A DNA stretch of 64,000 nucleotides, from NCBI RefSeq assembly GCF_000719775.1, contig NZ_JOHR01000001.1, forward strand, positions 496,001-560,000, read 5' to 3'. Position numbers and translations under genes: made by a program. Positions 12,470 through 21,719 of the stretch are shown here, piece after piece (position 1 is the stretch's first letter; the number at the start of each line of letters is the position of its first letter). The DNA is from Streptomyces sp. NRRL F-5135 (GTDB lineage: Bacteria; Actinomycetota; Actinomycetes; Streptomycetales; Streptomycetaceae). A model generated the notes under the pieces. The model was not told the origin of the DNA. It ran no database searches and was given only the letters and a program-made list of their open reading frames with translations.

Positions 12470-14032
12470 TCACGCCTCGACGGCTCGGCTGCGTCCATGG
12501 CGCTCCTCCTCGTCCGGGCCGGCGGCCGGCGGCCGGAGTTCGTCGGGCCGGAAGTAGCGGAACCGGCCGTACCAGTCGTTGAGTTCGGCGGCGGGATCGT
12601 CGTCGAGGGTGACGGCGACGTGCACACTGCCGTCCACGTCGTGGAACACCGCCGCCACGCGCGCGGTCCGGCCCGCGAGGAACATGTCCTGCGCGTCGGC
12701 GCCCCGGCCGCGCGGGCACAGCCTGACCAGACTGCCGCCCGCCACGGGCACCCCGTCGACCAGCACGCTGTCCGTGGAGGGCGACAAACCGTCGTCGCCG
12801 CCCTCCCGCCACCAGGGAAGGGAACCGCGCTCCGGGGCGGGCTCCGGCGCGGACGGCCGGGAGGCCCCGGCGGGCCCGAGCGAGCGGATGGCACCGTGCA
12901 GTCGGGAGAAGACTTCCGGCGGCATGGCCTCGACCCGGTCCAGGATCCGCGCGGCACGGCTGTCGGTGGCCCGCGCCTCGCGCTTCTCCTCGTCGGTCAG
13001 CAGCAGCGTGCGCAGTGTCAGGATCTCGTCGATCTCGGCGGCGTCGTGCAGGTCCCCCGGACTCTCCGGGGCCACCTGGGGGTGGTCGGGGAGGATGATC
13101 GGCGACGAGAGCACGGCACGGCGGGAGCCCGTCGCCCCGGCCAGCACCGGGAACGTGTACAGGTTCCGGCAGTCCCGCGCGTGTTCCTCGGCCCCCTCCG
13201 GCGGATCGATCAGCGAGAGGAACTCCAGCCCCTCTCCGCCGATGAACGTGTGAGTGGCGACGAGCGCCTGCCGCAGGGCTTCCTCGCGGGAGACCGTCGG
13301 GCCGGCCGCGGTTCCGGTGTTCTCCGTACGAACGGTGAGCCGGCAGAGGCCGTCGGGGCCCGTGAGGCGCTGGGCCCGTACCACCGTCCTGGCCGCAACG
13401 CGCTCGCACCGGCGCACGACACGCCCGGCGAGGTCCGGAAGCTCCTCCGTCTCCTCCCCGGCCGGCGCGCCCACCGCGAAGGACCGTTCACCGTCCAGCA
13501 GGTCCGCCAGCGGGACGACGAGGTCCGTCTCGCACGGCAGCGCCTCGTCGAACGTGAGGTGGGTGGTGCCCGTTCCCAACGCCAGCGACTCCACCGGGTG
13601 GTGGCGCCCGTCGCGGTCTCTGCGCTCCACGCGTTTGTGCCACACCCGCAGGTAGCGCACCCGTACCCGTACGACGGCGGTGGGTTCGGCGCGCGTGAGG
13701 CATTCGGTCTGCTGGTACCAGGAATCGACCGAGCCGGAGAGGCCCGGCGGCACGGGGCCGTCCGCCTCCGCCCAGTTCCTGGGTGTGAGGACGCCGAACT
13801 GCCAGCGCACCCGGTTCTTCGGCGAGGACCTGCGATAGGGGTAGAGCAGGTAGCCCTCGTACAGGACGGCATCGGCGACCGCCGCCATACCGTGGAACGC
13901 GTCCGTACCGTGCACGGGGCCGCCGTCCACACTCCGAAGGGGGCTCTCCCCACCCTGAAGGGGGTCGCTCCCAGCCGGTTCCCCGAAAGGACCACCCAGG
14001 AGATGACCACCTGGGGGATGCTGCTGCGCCAT
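12470..14032 (-). CDS. Hydrogenase-locus protein of unknown function (520 aa)
   Basis: ATG at 14032 (MAQQHPPGGH) is chosen for its GGGAGG ribosome site; a weaker alternative is ATG at 13888 (MAAVADAVLYEG), just before the region that looks most conserved. The protein is soluble, with an N-terminal VLYEGYLLYPYRRSSPKNR segment, a central beta-rich region with many Arg/Glu, and a C-terminal part (CPRGRGADAQDMFLAGRTARV ... LDDDPAAELNDWYGRF). No signal peptide or cofactor motif is seen. It reads towards hhyS, 276 bases upstream, and diverges from hypX. A role in hydrogenase assembly or regulation is inferred from position only. Confidence 0.75.
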   Translation of the reverse strand: MAQQHPPGGHLLGGPFGEPAGSDPLQGGESPLRSVDGGPVHGTDAFHGMAAVADAVLYEGYLLYPYRRSSPKNRVRWQFGVLTPRNWAEADGPVPPGLSGSVDSWYQQTECLTRAEPTAVVRVRVRYLRVWHKRVERRDRDGRHHPVESLALGTGTTHLTFDEALPCETDLVVPLADLLDGERSFAVGAPAGEETEELPDLAGRVVRRCERVAARTVVRAQRLTGPDGLCRLTVRTENTGTAAGPTVSREEALRQALVATHTFIGGEGLEFLSLIDPPEGAEEHARDCRNLYTFPVLAGATGSRRAVLSSPIILPDHPQVAPESPGDLHDAAEIDEILTLRTLLLTDEEKREARATDSRAARILDRVEAMPPEVFSRLHGAIRSLGPAGASRPSAPEPAPERGSLPWWREGGDDGLSPSTDSVLVDGVPVAGGSLVRLCPRGRGADAQDMFLAGRTARVAAVFHDVDGSVHVAVTLDDDPAAELNDWYGRFRYFRPDELRPPAAGPDEEERHGRSRAVEA

Positions 14033-14418
14033 CTCGCCTCCCAGCGCGACGATCCACGTCTCCTTCGCACGCCCGGGGCCGAGGACACGGTGTGTCCGGC
14101 GGAGGGCGCCCCGACAGGTCCGTGGTCCGTGGCCCGTTCCTCTCGGGCTCACACTCGCACCGCTCGTCCGGTGCCGCGTTTTTTCGGGCCGTTGGAGTGA
14201 CGTGCGATCCGCGCGTTCCGCCCGCGGTGAGCCGCTTCCCGGGCACGGAACCCCTTCCGGGCGGGGCGCGGCCCCGCCCGGCGCCCGTGCCGTCGACCAC
14301 GGCGCCCGTTCGACGTAATTCCCCGCGTGGGCCGGGTGGGCTCCTCCACCCGTCCCGGGCCCCGGGTCACGATGCTGGCCTCCTCCCCCGGTCCGCCCCT
14401 CACCTCCCAGGGAGCCTC
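14033..14418. promoter_or_regulatory. Divergent promoter region of 520-aa gene and hypX
   Basis: 386 bases without a gene between divergent genes, so both promoters should lie here. A short T-run (CGCGTTTTTTCGG near 14178) is the only AT-rich spot. I could not assign -35/-10 elements. Confidence 0.4.
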
Positions 14419-16146
14419 ATGGACGTCCTGCTCGTCGCCAGCGCCTTCAACAGCCTGTCCCAGCGGGTGTACGCCGAGCTGTCCGACCGGGGCCACCACG
14501 TGGACGTGGTGCTCGCGGCGCGCGGGGACGCGCACGGGGACACGGCGGTGCGCGAGGCCGTGCGCGAGGGGCGGCCCGACCTGGTTCTCGCGCCGATGCT
14601 GAGGACGGCCCTGCCGGAGGACGTGTGGTCGTCCCGTACGTGCCTGATCGTCCATCCCGGGCCTCCCGGGGACCGGGGCCCGTCCGCGCTGGACTGGGCC
14701 ATCGCCGAGGGAGCGACACGCTGGGCGGTGACCGTCCTCCAGGCGGAGGCCGAGTTGGACGCCGGTGACATCTGGGCGAGCGTCCCGTTCGACGTACCCC
14801 CGGTCGGCAAGAGCGACCTGTACCGCAACGAGGCGTCCGACGCGGCGATGGCGGCGGTCCTGCTGGCCGTGGAGCGTTTCGGCAGCGGCTCCTTCAAACC
14901 GCGTCCTCAGCACGATCCCTCGGTCGGCGTCGTACGGCGCGGCGCCTGCCGGCAGGAGCACCGGCGCGTCGACTGGCGGAGGGACACGACGGAGGCGGTG
15001 CTGGGCAGGCTCCGGGGCGCCGACTCCCGGCCGGGGGTGCTGGACGAGCTGTGCGGCGAGGAGTTCTTCCTGCACGGCGGCCACCCGGAGGACGAGTTGC
15101 GCGGACGCCCGGGAGAGCTGCTGGCGACGCGTACGGGCGCCGTGTGCCGGGCCACGCTCGACGGTGCCGTATGGATCCCCGAGCTGCGGCCCCGGCGCCG
15201 GCCGGGCGGCCCCGCCACGTACCGGCTCCCCGCGGCCGCCGTGCTGGGCGGCCGGCTCGCCGGTGTGCCGGAGGAACCCGCACCCCTGGAACTGCCCGAG
15301 CGGCGGCGCACCTGGGCCGACATCCGCTACGCGCAACGCGGCGACGTGGGCCTCCTGCGCTTCGGCTTCCCCGGGGGCGCCATGAGCACCGACCACTGCC
15401 GCCGGCTGCTCGCCGCCTACCGGTACGCGCTGACGCGGCCCACCCGGGTGCTGGTGCTCGGCGGGACCCGCGACTTCTTCTCCAACGGCATCCACCTCAA
15501 CGTCATCGAGGCCGCCGCCGATCCGGCCGCCGAGTCCTGGGCGAACATCAACGCGATGGACGACCTCGTCGAGGCGGTGCTGCGTACGACGGACCGGCTG
15601 GTGGTCGCCGCGCTCGCCGGGAACGCGGCGGCCGGGGGCGCCATGCTCGCCCTGGCGGCCGACGAGGTCTGGTGCCGCGCCGGAGCGGTCCTGAACCCGC
15701 ACTACCGGCGGATGGGGCTGTACGGATCGGAGTTCTGGACGTACACACTCCCCCGCCGTGCCGGGACGGAGGCCGCCGAGGAACTCATGGCGCGGGCACT
15801 CCCGGTGAGTACGGCCGCGGGCGCCCGCGCCGGGCTCGTGGACCGCGTCCTCCCCGTGTCCCCGCCGAACTTCGCCGCCACGGTGGAACGCATGGCCGCC
15901 GAGTCGGCGCACGCCCCGGATCTCGCGCGCAGGGTCGCGGCGAAGCGAGCGGCGCTGGAGCGGGACGAGGCGGCCCGGCCGCTGGCCGACCACCGCCGCG
16001 CGGAACTCGCCGCCATGCACCGGATCTTCTTCGACCCGCGGGCTCCCTACCACCGGCTGCGTACGGCCTTCGTCCACAAAACCGGCGAGGGATCCGCCCG
16101 GCCGCTGCTGCCGCCGCCCGGCCTCGACCTGGCCACCACGCCGTGA
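14419..16146 (+). CDS. hypX: Hydrogenase maturation factor HypX/HoxX
   Basis: A 575-residue fusion. ATG at 14419 (MDVLLVASAFNSLS) follows AGGGAG. Residues 1-about 240 are a formyl-transferase domain with the hallmark HPGPPGDRGPSALDWAI. Residues about 300-500 are a crotonase (enoyl-CoA hydratase-like) domain with GTRDFFSNGIHLNVIEAA and ESWANINAMDDLV. HypX makes the CO ligand of the [NiFe] site from a formyl donor (formyl-THF, via formyl-CoA), which lets hydrogenases mature under oxygen. This fits the aerobic group 1h enzyme encoded opposite. Length is typical for the family. Confidence 0.95.
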   Translation: MDVLLVASAFNSLSQRVYAELSDRGHHVDVVLAARGDAHGDTAVREAVREGRPDLVLAPMLRTALPEDVWSSRTCLIVHPGPPGDRGPSALDWAIAEGATRWAVTVLQAEAELDAGDIWASVPFDVPPVGKSDLYRNEASDAAMAAVLLAVERFGSGSFKPRPQHDPSVGVVRRGACRQEHRRVDWRRDTTEAVLGRLRGADSRPGVLDELCGEEFFLHGGHPEDELRGRPGELLATRTGAVCRATLDGAVWIPELRPRRRPGGPATYRLPAAAVLGGRLAGVPEEPAPLELPERRRTWADIRYAQRGDVGLLRFGFPGGAMSTDHCRRLLAAYRYALTRPTRVLVLGGTRDFFSNGIHLNVIEAAADPAAESWANINAMDDLVEAVLRTTDRLVVAALAGNAAAGGAMLALAADEVWCRAGAVLNPHYRRMGLYGSEFWTYTLPRRAGTEAAEELMARALPVSTAAGARAGLVDRVLPVSPPNFAATVERMAAESAHAPDLARRVAAKRAALERDEAARPLADHRRAELAAMHRIFFDPRAPYHRLRTAFVHKTGEGSARPLLPPPGLDLATTP

Positions 16147-16339
16147 CCGTCAGCCGTCCACGCGCGAGGACGTGCCGCGTACCCGGCGGGGACACCCGGG
16201 CGGGAAGGCCGCCGAAGACCTTCGGAAAAGCCGACAGAAGATGTCCGCTTTCCGCGCGAGCATCGTATCGCCGCCGGCCGCACGGGCGTCGGCACCGCGG
16301 TGTCGGCACGGCACGGCACGTGAACACGGAAGGACGGAC
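16147..16339. other. Intergenic with short palindrome
   Basis: 193 bases. CCGAAGACCTTCGG (16212-16225) followed by AAAA is a short palindrome that could be a weak terminator for hypX or a binding site. No gene seen. Confidence 0.35.
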
Positions 16340-17254
16340 ATGTCAGCAGCACTGCACGGCAGGATCGCTCTCGTCGCGGGAGCGACGCGTGGGGCCGGCA
16401 GAGGGATCGCGGTCGAACTCGGCGCGGCCGGGGCCACCGTCTACGTCACCGGCCGGAGCACCCGGCGGCAGCGGTCGGAGTACGACCGTCCCGAGACGAT
16501 CGAGGACACGGCCGATCTGGTGACCGAGGCGGGAGGCCGCGGTATCGCGGTGCCGACCGACCACCTGGACCCCGACCAGGTCCGCGCTCTCGTCGAGCGC
16601 GTCGAGGCCGAGCAGGGCCGGTTGGACGTGCTGGTCAACGACATCTGGGGCGGGGAAAACCTCTTCGAGTGGAACCTCCCCGTCTGGGAGCACGACCTCG
16701 ACAAGGGACTGCGGCTGCTCCGGCTCGCGGTGGAGACCCACGCCATCACCAGCCATCACGCCCTGCCCCTCCTGCTGCGCAACGAGGGCGGCCTGGTGGT
16801 CGAGATGACCGACGGAACCGCCGAATACAACCGGGACACCTACCGGAACTCGTACTTCTACGATCTCGCCAAGGCCTCGGTGCTCCGGACGGCCTTCGTC
16901 CTGGGCCACGAACTGGGGCCGCGGGGCGCCACCGCCGTGGCACTGACCCCCGGCTGGATGCGCTCGGAGATCATGCTGGATCAATTCGGTGTCACCGAGC
17001 AGACGTGGCGCGCCGCGCTGGAGCGCGAGCCGCACTTCTGCATCTCCGAGACACCGTCCTACGTCGGACGCGCCGTCGCGGCCCTGGCCGCGGACCCTCA
17101 GGTGAGCCGTTGGAACGGTCAGTCGCTGTCCAGCGGCGGGCTCGCACAGGTCTACGGCTTCACCGATCTCGACGGCAGCCGGCCGGACGCCTGGCGGTAC
17201 ATCCCCGAGGTCCAGGACGCCGGCAAGCCGGCCGACGCGGCCGGATACCGCTGA
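16340..17254 (+). CDS. SDR-family NAD(P)-dependent oxidoreductase
   Basis: A 304-residue short-chain dehydrogenase. ATG at 16340 (MSAALHGRIALV) follows GGAAGGACGG. The nucleotide-binding motif is AGATRGAGRGIA (variant of TGxxxGxG) at residues about 12-23, the NAG-equivalent is NDIWGG, and the catalytic pair is YDLAK. The family is usually about 250 residues; here the C-terminus is longer (GQSLSSGGLAQVYGFTDLDG...). The bulky insertion before the active site (ENLFEWNLPVWEHDLDKGLR) is typical of a distinct actinobacterial subgroup with unknown substrates. Monocistronic. Confidence 0.9.
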   Translation: MSAALHGRIALVAGATRGAGRGIAVELGAAGATVYVTGRSTRRQRSEYDRPETIEDTADLVTEAGGRGIAVPTDHLDPDQVRALVERVEAEQGRLDVLVNDIWGGENLFEWNLPVWEHDLDKGLRLLRLAVETHAITSHHALPLLLRNEGGLVVEMTDGTAEYNRDTYRNSYFYDLAKASVLRTAFVLGHELGPRGATAVALTPGWMRSEIMLDQFGVTEQTWRAALEREPHFCISETPSYVGRAVAALAADPQVSRWNGQSLSSGGLAQVYGFTDLDGSRPDAWRYIPEVQDAGKPADAAGYR

Positions 17255-17497
17255 CCCGGAACCCGCCTCGCGCCGGGGGCCAACGCGCGAACCGGGGCCC
17301 GGCGGCCGCGTCGTCCACGGGACGGCGGCGCTGATCCGGGCACGGCAAGAACGAGCGCACCGGGTATGTCCTGGCGGCCCTGGACGAGTTGCGTACGGTG
17401 AGTGCATCGCTGGGCTGAGCGGGCAGATCGACCCGCTCATCGGTGGTTGCGCATCGACCCGTCGCCCGTCAGGCCCGCAGACGCACGCGGCTCCCTC
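17255..17497. other. Intergenic, possible short gene remnant
   Basis: 243 bases between convergent genes. A 25-codon open stretch ending at 17418 (HGKNERTGYVLAALDELRTV) looks protein-like but has no start and no recognised family. I do not call it a gene. Confidence 0.3.
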
Positions 17498-17938
17498 TCA
17501 GCGCAGTTGCTCGGCCAGTCCGACGATGATGCCCTCCGGGCCGCGGACATAGCAGAGCAGATAGCTGTCCTCGAACCGGGCGATCTCGCCGACGAGTTCG
17601 GCGCCGTGAGGGCGCAGGCGGGAAACGGTGTCCTCGATGTCGTCGACGGCGAACATGACGCGGTGCGTGCCCAGAATGTTGTGCGGCCGGTTGCGCGGCC
17701 CGGCGCTGATCACCGCGGGGCTGCGGTACTTCGCCAGCTCGAGCCGGCCGTGACCGTCCGGGGTCCGGACCATCGCGATGTCACAGCGGACGCCGTCGAG
17801 TCCGGTGCACTGGTCGGCGAAGAGGCCCTGCACCTCCGCCCTGCCCTCCAGCTCCATGCCGAGTTCCACGAAGAACGCGATGGCGGCATCCATGTCGTCG
17901 ACGACGATGCCGACGTTGTCCATCCGCTGAATCGCCAT
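17498..17938 (-). CDS. VOC-family protein (glyoxalase/dioxygenase fold)
   Basis: A 146-residue protein with GAGGAGGAAGGAG upstream of ATG 17938. It shows two betaalphabetabetabeta modules: MDNVGIVVDDMDAAIAFFVELGMELEG and, after a linker, HRVMFAVDDIEDTVSRLRPHGAELVGEI, ending in YVRGPEGIIVGLAEQL with the C-terminal metal-ligand Glu (PEG). Members act as glyoxalases, dioxygenases or antibiotic-binding proteins; the substrate cannot be told. Monocistronic. Confidence 0.88.
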   Translation of the reverse strand: MAIQRMDNVGIVVDDMDAAIAFFVELGMELEGRAEVQGLFADQCTGLDGVRCDIAMVRTPDGHGRLELAKYRSPAVISAGPRNRPHNILGTHRVMFAVDDIEDTVSRLRPHGAELVGEIARFEDSYLLCYVRGPEGIIVGLAEQLR

Positions 17939-18181
17939 GCCGGCTTCTCCTTCCTCCTCGTGCGGCCGGTGGTGGCCGCCCCCATGAAGACGATCAGCCG
18001 CAGCGTGCCGTCCCCGCTTTTCCCGCCCTCAGCCGACGCGGGCGCCCAGCGCTCACGCAGAACGTCCCGCCGCTGGCGGGACGTCCTGGTCACTGCGGCG
18101 CAAGCGGCCGCCACGAAGCGGCGGACATACGGTGAACGCTACCGCGGAGACGGTCGCGGCCGGCCGTCCGGGGCACGGTTC
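17939..18181. other. Intergenic, nothing recognised
   Basis: 243 bases upstream of the VOC gene and downstream of the GH43 gene. Apart from the VOC ribosome site I see no defined element. Confidence 0.5.
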
Positions 18182-19288
18182 TCACTCGAAGAACTTGAGG
18201 CCGTACCCGACGTTGGTGGTGGCGCCGGGAACATTGGCCCGGCGGTAGGTGGTGTCGCCCCACCAGACGGCCGTGCCGGTGTACCAGTAGCGGTTGGACC
18301 ACGAGTACGGTGTGCCCTTGGCGACCGCGTGGAACATGGTCGGGAACCGGTTGCCGGACGGTGGGCCGGCGGCCACGTCGCCGTTCCGCAGGACGAACGT
18401 GTGGTGGCCGGGGCCGTCGACGTTCAGTGTGGGGTCCCAGCCCGACATCATGGACGGGGCGTACGAGCCGAACAGACAGCCGTTGCTCTTGTACCAGTCC
18501 CATACGTACGTCGGATCGCCACCGGCCCGCAACCGCAGGTCGGCGAGGCAGTATTTGCTGCTCCAGCTGCCGTTCGCGGAGTACACGACGTGCAACTGCC
18601 CCTTGGGGTCGACGATCGGCTGGGGCGCCTCGTTGATGTACGGGTTTCCCACGACCCGTTCCCACGACTCGCGCGGCTGCGAGATGACGTAACGGCCGCC
18701 GGTGGTCGTGGTGGGACCGCTCATCCGGGCGATGTACAGGTTCTGCTCGACGTTGGTGTCGCCGGACCAGCCGGACCAGACGAACCAGCGCTGACCGCCG
18801 AACGTGAACGGCACCCCGTCGATGGCCCACTTGTCATCGGGCAGGGCGACCTTGGTGGCGGCGGAATAGCCGGTGTCCGCACTGGTCGAGCTGATGTGGT
18901 ACATCCGGTGGGCCGCACCGCGGCCGGCCGCGAAGTAGATGCGGTAGTGGCCGTCGTGATAGACGATCTCCGGGGCCCAGACCTCGCCGAGTCCGCCGGT
19001 GTCCCGCCACACCTGGTGCTTGGGCGCGGTGGCGACACCCTCCAGGGTGGACGCCGTCCGCACCGCGATGCCGCCGTCCACGGACTTGGCGGAGACATAG
19101 AGGTCACCGACCTTGATGACACTCGGGTCCGCGCCGCCGACGAGGGCGCGGCCGAGCACGGACGCCTGGTCGTCCGCCGCCGCGGCGACGGCTTCGGCGG
19201 GGCCGGCCGTGGTCACAGCCTGCCCGAGGGCAAGCGTGCCGACGAGTCCGAGCGGAACGAGGCCGGCGAGCCAGCGAATGGGGGACAT
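18182..19288 (-). CDS. Secreted GH43-family glycoside hydrolase
   Basis: A 368-residue exported protein. Residues 1-about 35 are a Sec signal peptide (MSPIRWLAGLVPLGLVG...). The five-bladed propeller of GH43 follows, with the three acidic residues recognisable: the base Asp in GGADPSVIK (about residue 53), the pKa-modulating Asp in WAIDGVPF, and the acid Glu in NEAPQPIV. GH43 enzymes hydrolyse arabinan or xylan side chains (alpha-L-arabinofuranosidase, beta-xylosidase). A LacI-type operator lies 30 bases upstream, pointing to sugar-controlled expression. Exact substrate unknown. Confidence 0.85.
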   Translation of the reverse strand: MSPIRWLAGLVPLGLVGTLALGQAVTTAGPAEAVAAAADDQASVLGRALVGGADPSVIKVGDLYVSAKSVDGGIAVRTASTLEGVATAPKHQVWRDTGGLGEVWAPEIVYHDGHYRIYFAAGRGAAHRMYHISSTSADTGYSAATKVALPDDKWAIDGVPFTFGGQRWFVWSGWSGDTNVEQNLYIARMSGPTTTTGGRYVISQPRESWERVVGNPYINEAPQPIVDPKGQLHVVYSANGSWSSKYCLADLRLRAGGDPTYVWDWYKSNGCLFGSYAPSMMSGWDPTLNVDGPGHHTFVLRNGDVAAGPPSGNRFPTMFHAVAKGTPYSWSNRYWYTGTAVWWGDTTYRRANVPGATTNVGYGLKFFE

Positions 19289-19317
19289 CAGGTTTTCCTC
19301 CTGGTCGTGTCTGCATC

Positions 19318-19331
19318 TGAAAGCGCTCTCA
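19318..19331. promoter_or_regulatory. LacI-type operator upstream of GH43 gene
   Basis: TGAAAGCGCTCTCA, a near-perfect palindrome with the AGCGCT core typical of LacI-family sites in Streptomyces. It is placed 30-43 bases upstream of the GH43 start. Its regulator is not adjacent. Confidence 0.6.
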
Positions 19332-19623
19332 GAGCATGTCCATGCGGTGAGCGGCCGTCAATATGAGGAAGGGCCACGTCTTTCGCCGTCGCCGAGGCCG
19401 GCTGCCCTGCCCGGGTCAGCTCATGGTGAGGCCGTCGCCGGCGAACGCGACCGCGTCGGCCCGGCGCCGGTCGTCCGGGCACCCGCGCCGCCGGTCAGCT
19501 CCCCCCGCGCGGGTCGGCCGCCGGGCCGAGGTGAACGGGGGCGCCACGCTGACCGCCCCCGCCCGCTCTCAGCCCGCTCACCCCTTCTCCGAGGGCCTCG
19601 ATCCCGCCCACGGTCTCGTGCCC
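19332..19623. other. Intergenic, nothing further recognised
   Basis: About 290 bases between the GH43 operator and the 3' end of the DNA ligase gene. No credible open frame, hairpin or RNA was found. Confidence 0.45.
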
Positions 19624-21714
19624 CTATGCCCCAGGGGAAAGACGGTATTCGGTGACGAGCTCGGCGAACTCCTCGGGCGTGAGGACCTTCACGCCGAGCT
19701 TTTCCGCCTTGGCCGCCTTGCTGCTCAGCTGGCCCCCCGCTGCGGGCGCGGCGACGAGGTACGCGGTCCCGGCGGTGACGCCGTCGCCGGCCTTCCCGCC
19801 CGCGCGCTCGATGAGGTCCTTCACACCCGTGCGACCAAGGTCGGCGAGCGGGCCGGTCATCCTGCCCGTGACCACGACCTTCATCGGCCGGCCGTCCGCG
19901 CCGACCAGAGGGCCCTCGCCCGTCGACTCGTCGACCGGCTCGGTCATGGCGGCTCCGGCCGCGACCATCTTCTCGATGACCGGCGCGAGTTCCGCGATCT
20001 GCGCGACGATGCCCGGGGCCTTCTCCGCGCCGATACCCTCGACCTCCCGCATCGCCTCCGCGTCCGCCGCCCGGACGGCATCCATGGTGAGGAAGTGCGC
20101 GGCGATCCGCTGGGAGAGACGGCGCCCGGTGTTGCGGATGCCGAGCGCGCACAACTGACGGCTGAGCGGCTTGGCCTTCGCGGCCCGGATCTGCTCGACG
20201 AGTTTGGCGCCCCGCTTGTCGCTCCCGGCCGCCTCGGACAGGGTCGCCAGGTCGAGGGTGTACAGGTCGGCGATGTCGGTGACGGCGCCGGAGTCGACGA
20301 GCGCGTTGACGTACGTCTTGCCCAGGCCGTCGATGTCGAGGCAGTCGCGCTGCGCCGCGTATGCGATGAGCGCGGGCAGCCGGCAGGCGGCGCCCTTGAC
20401 GCAGCGCCACCGCTCCTGGCTCTTGTCGATGTCGCCGCCGCAGTTCGGGCACACCTCGGGCAACGGAACCTCAACGGCTCCGGCCGGGCGCAGCTGAACA
20501 ACCGCCGCCTGGACGCGGGGGATGATGTCGCCCGCCTTGTACACGGTGACCGTGTCGCCGATGTGCAGGTCGCGGCGCGCGATGTCGGCCGGGTTGTGGA
20601 GGGTGGCGTACTCGACGGTGCTGCCGTCGACCTCCACGGGCGCCAGCCGCGCGCGGGGCGCGATCACTCCGGTCCGGCCCACGTTCCACTCGACCTCCAG
20701 CAGCACTGTGGTCCGCTCGACCGCGGGCAGCTTGTAGGCGATCGCCCAGTGCGGGAAGCGTGAGCCGAACCCGACCGCCTGCTGCTCGGCGGCGCTGTTC
20801 GCCTTGATGACCACGCCGTCGATCCCGAACGGCAGCTCGGGCCGCATCGCCTGGATCTCCTCGATCCGCTGCCGCGCCTGCTCGACCGTGCGCACGTGCC
20901 GCATCGCGGCCTGGTTCTCACGCGTGGTCCGCACTCCGGCCTTCGAGAGCAGGGCCAGCACCTCGGCGTGCGACGCCCCGTCGGGCAGGAACGTGCCACC
21001 GTCGAGGTTGACGGCGCCGTACGCCCAGAACGTCATGGGGAGCCTGTAGGGCCGGTCCTTGGCGCGCAGTGTGCCGGACGTGCCGTTGCGCGGATTACGG
21101 AACACCGTCGCGCCATGCAGGACGCGGATCTCGTTGGCGCGCTCGAACTGGTCCTGGGTGAACAGCGCCTCGCCGCGCACCTCGACCGTGTCCGCCGCCT
21201 CGAGCTCCTCCGGCAGGCCGATGATGGTGCCGATCACGTGGCTGACGTCCTCGCCGAACCGGCCGTCGCCCCGGGTGACGATCTGGACCAGGCGCCCGTC
21301 GCGGTAGCGGGCGGCGATCGCCGCTCCGTCCAGCTTGGGCTCCACGGTGAAGCCGCCCTCGACCGGACGGCCCAGGCGCCGCTGAAGCCCCTCGCCCCAC
21401 GACACCAGCTGCTCGGCGGAGAAAACGTTGTCCAGCGACAACATCGGCACGGTGTGCGCGACATCACCGATCGGCGCGGCCCCGGCCGCGACCTGGTCGG
21501 TCGGGGAGTTCGGCGCGACCTCGGCCGGGTGGGCCTGCTCGTACGCGGCGATCGCGAGCAGCCACAGGTCATAGGTGGCGTCGTCCATCACGCTCTCGGT
21601 CGCGAAGTCCCCGTCGCCGCCGTAGTACGCCTGGGCGGCCTCGCGTACGCGGGCGATCGCGTGCCGGTACTGGGCAGGGGTGGTCAACGCCTCAACGGCG
21701 GGAGAAGTCGTCAT
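19624..21714 (-). CDS. ligA: NAD-dependent DNA ligase
   Basis: A 696-residue ligase. ATG at 21714 (MTTSPAVEALTT) has GGAAGG 9 bases upstream. Domains in order: Ia NMN-binding region (SVMDDATYDLW ... PNSPTDQV), adenylation domain with catalytic K127 in EPKLDG and motif GEALFTQDQF, OB fold (EWNVGRTGVIAPRARL), a four-Cys zinc finger (CPNC ... CVKGAAC), HhH helices, and a C-terminal BRCT domain (VVTGRMTGPLADLGRTGVKDLIERAGGK). It seals nicks in replication and repair. The housekeeping Streptomyces LigA is usually somewhat longer (about 730) and sits elsewhere, so this may be a second, accessory copy; that cannot be decided from one window. Confidence 0.93.
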   Translation of the reverse strand: MTTSPAVEALTTPAQYRHAIARVREAAQAYYGGDGDFATESVMDDATYDLWLLAIAAYEQAHPAEVAPNSPTDQVAAGAAPIGDVAHTVPMLSLDNVFSAEQLVSWGEGLQRRLGRPVEGGFTVEPKLDGAAIAARYRDGRLVQIVTRGDGRFGEDVSHVIGTIIGLPEELEAADTVEVRGEALFTQDQFERANEIRVLHGATVFRNPRNGTSGTLRAKDRPYRLPMTFWAYGAVNLDGGTFLPDGASHAEVLALLSKAGVRTTRENQAAMRHVRTVEQARQRIEEIQAMRPELPFGIDGVVIKANSAAEQQAVGFGSRFPHWAIAYKLPAVERTTVLLEVEWNVGRTGVIAPRARLAPVEVDGSTVEYATLHNPADIARRDLHIGDTVTVYKAGDIIPRVQAAVVQLRPAGAVEVPLPEVCPNCGGDIDKSQERWRCVKGAACRLPALIAYAAQRDCLDIDGLGKTYVNALVDSGAVTDIADLYTLDLATLSEAAGSDKRGAKLVEQIRAAKAKPLSRQLCALGIRNTGRRLSQRIAAHFLTMDAVRAADAEAMREVEGIGAEKAPGIVAQIAELAPVIEKMVAAGAAMTEPVDESTGEGPLVGADGRPMKVVVTGRMTGPLADLGRTGVKDLIERAGGKAGDGVTAGTAYLVAAPAAGGQLSSKAAKAEKLGVKVLTPEEFAELVTEYRLSPGA

Positions 21715-21719
21715 GCGGA

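Noticed and set aside
12272..14200. 642-residue plus-strand frame opposite the 520-residue protein
   Set aside because: Composition is that of an antisense frame and it has no recognisable domain; the minus strand has better codon bias and a ribosome site.
14149..16077. 642-residue minus-strand frame opposite hypX
   Set aside because: Shadow; hypX motifs settle the coding strand.
17402..19366. 654-residue plus-strand frame across the VOC and GH43 genes
   Set aside because: Spans two genes of the other strand and lacks motifs.
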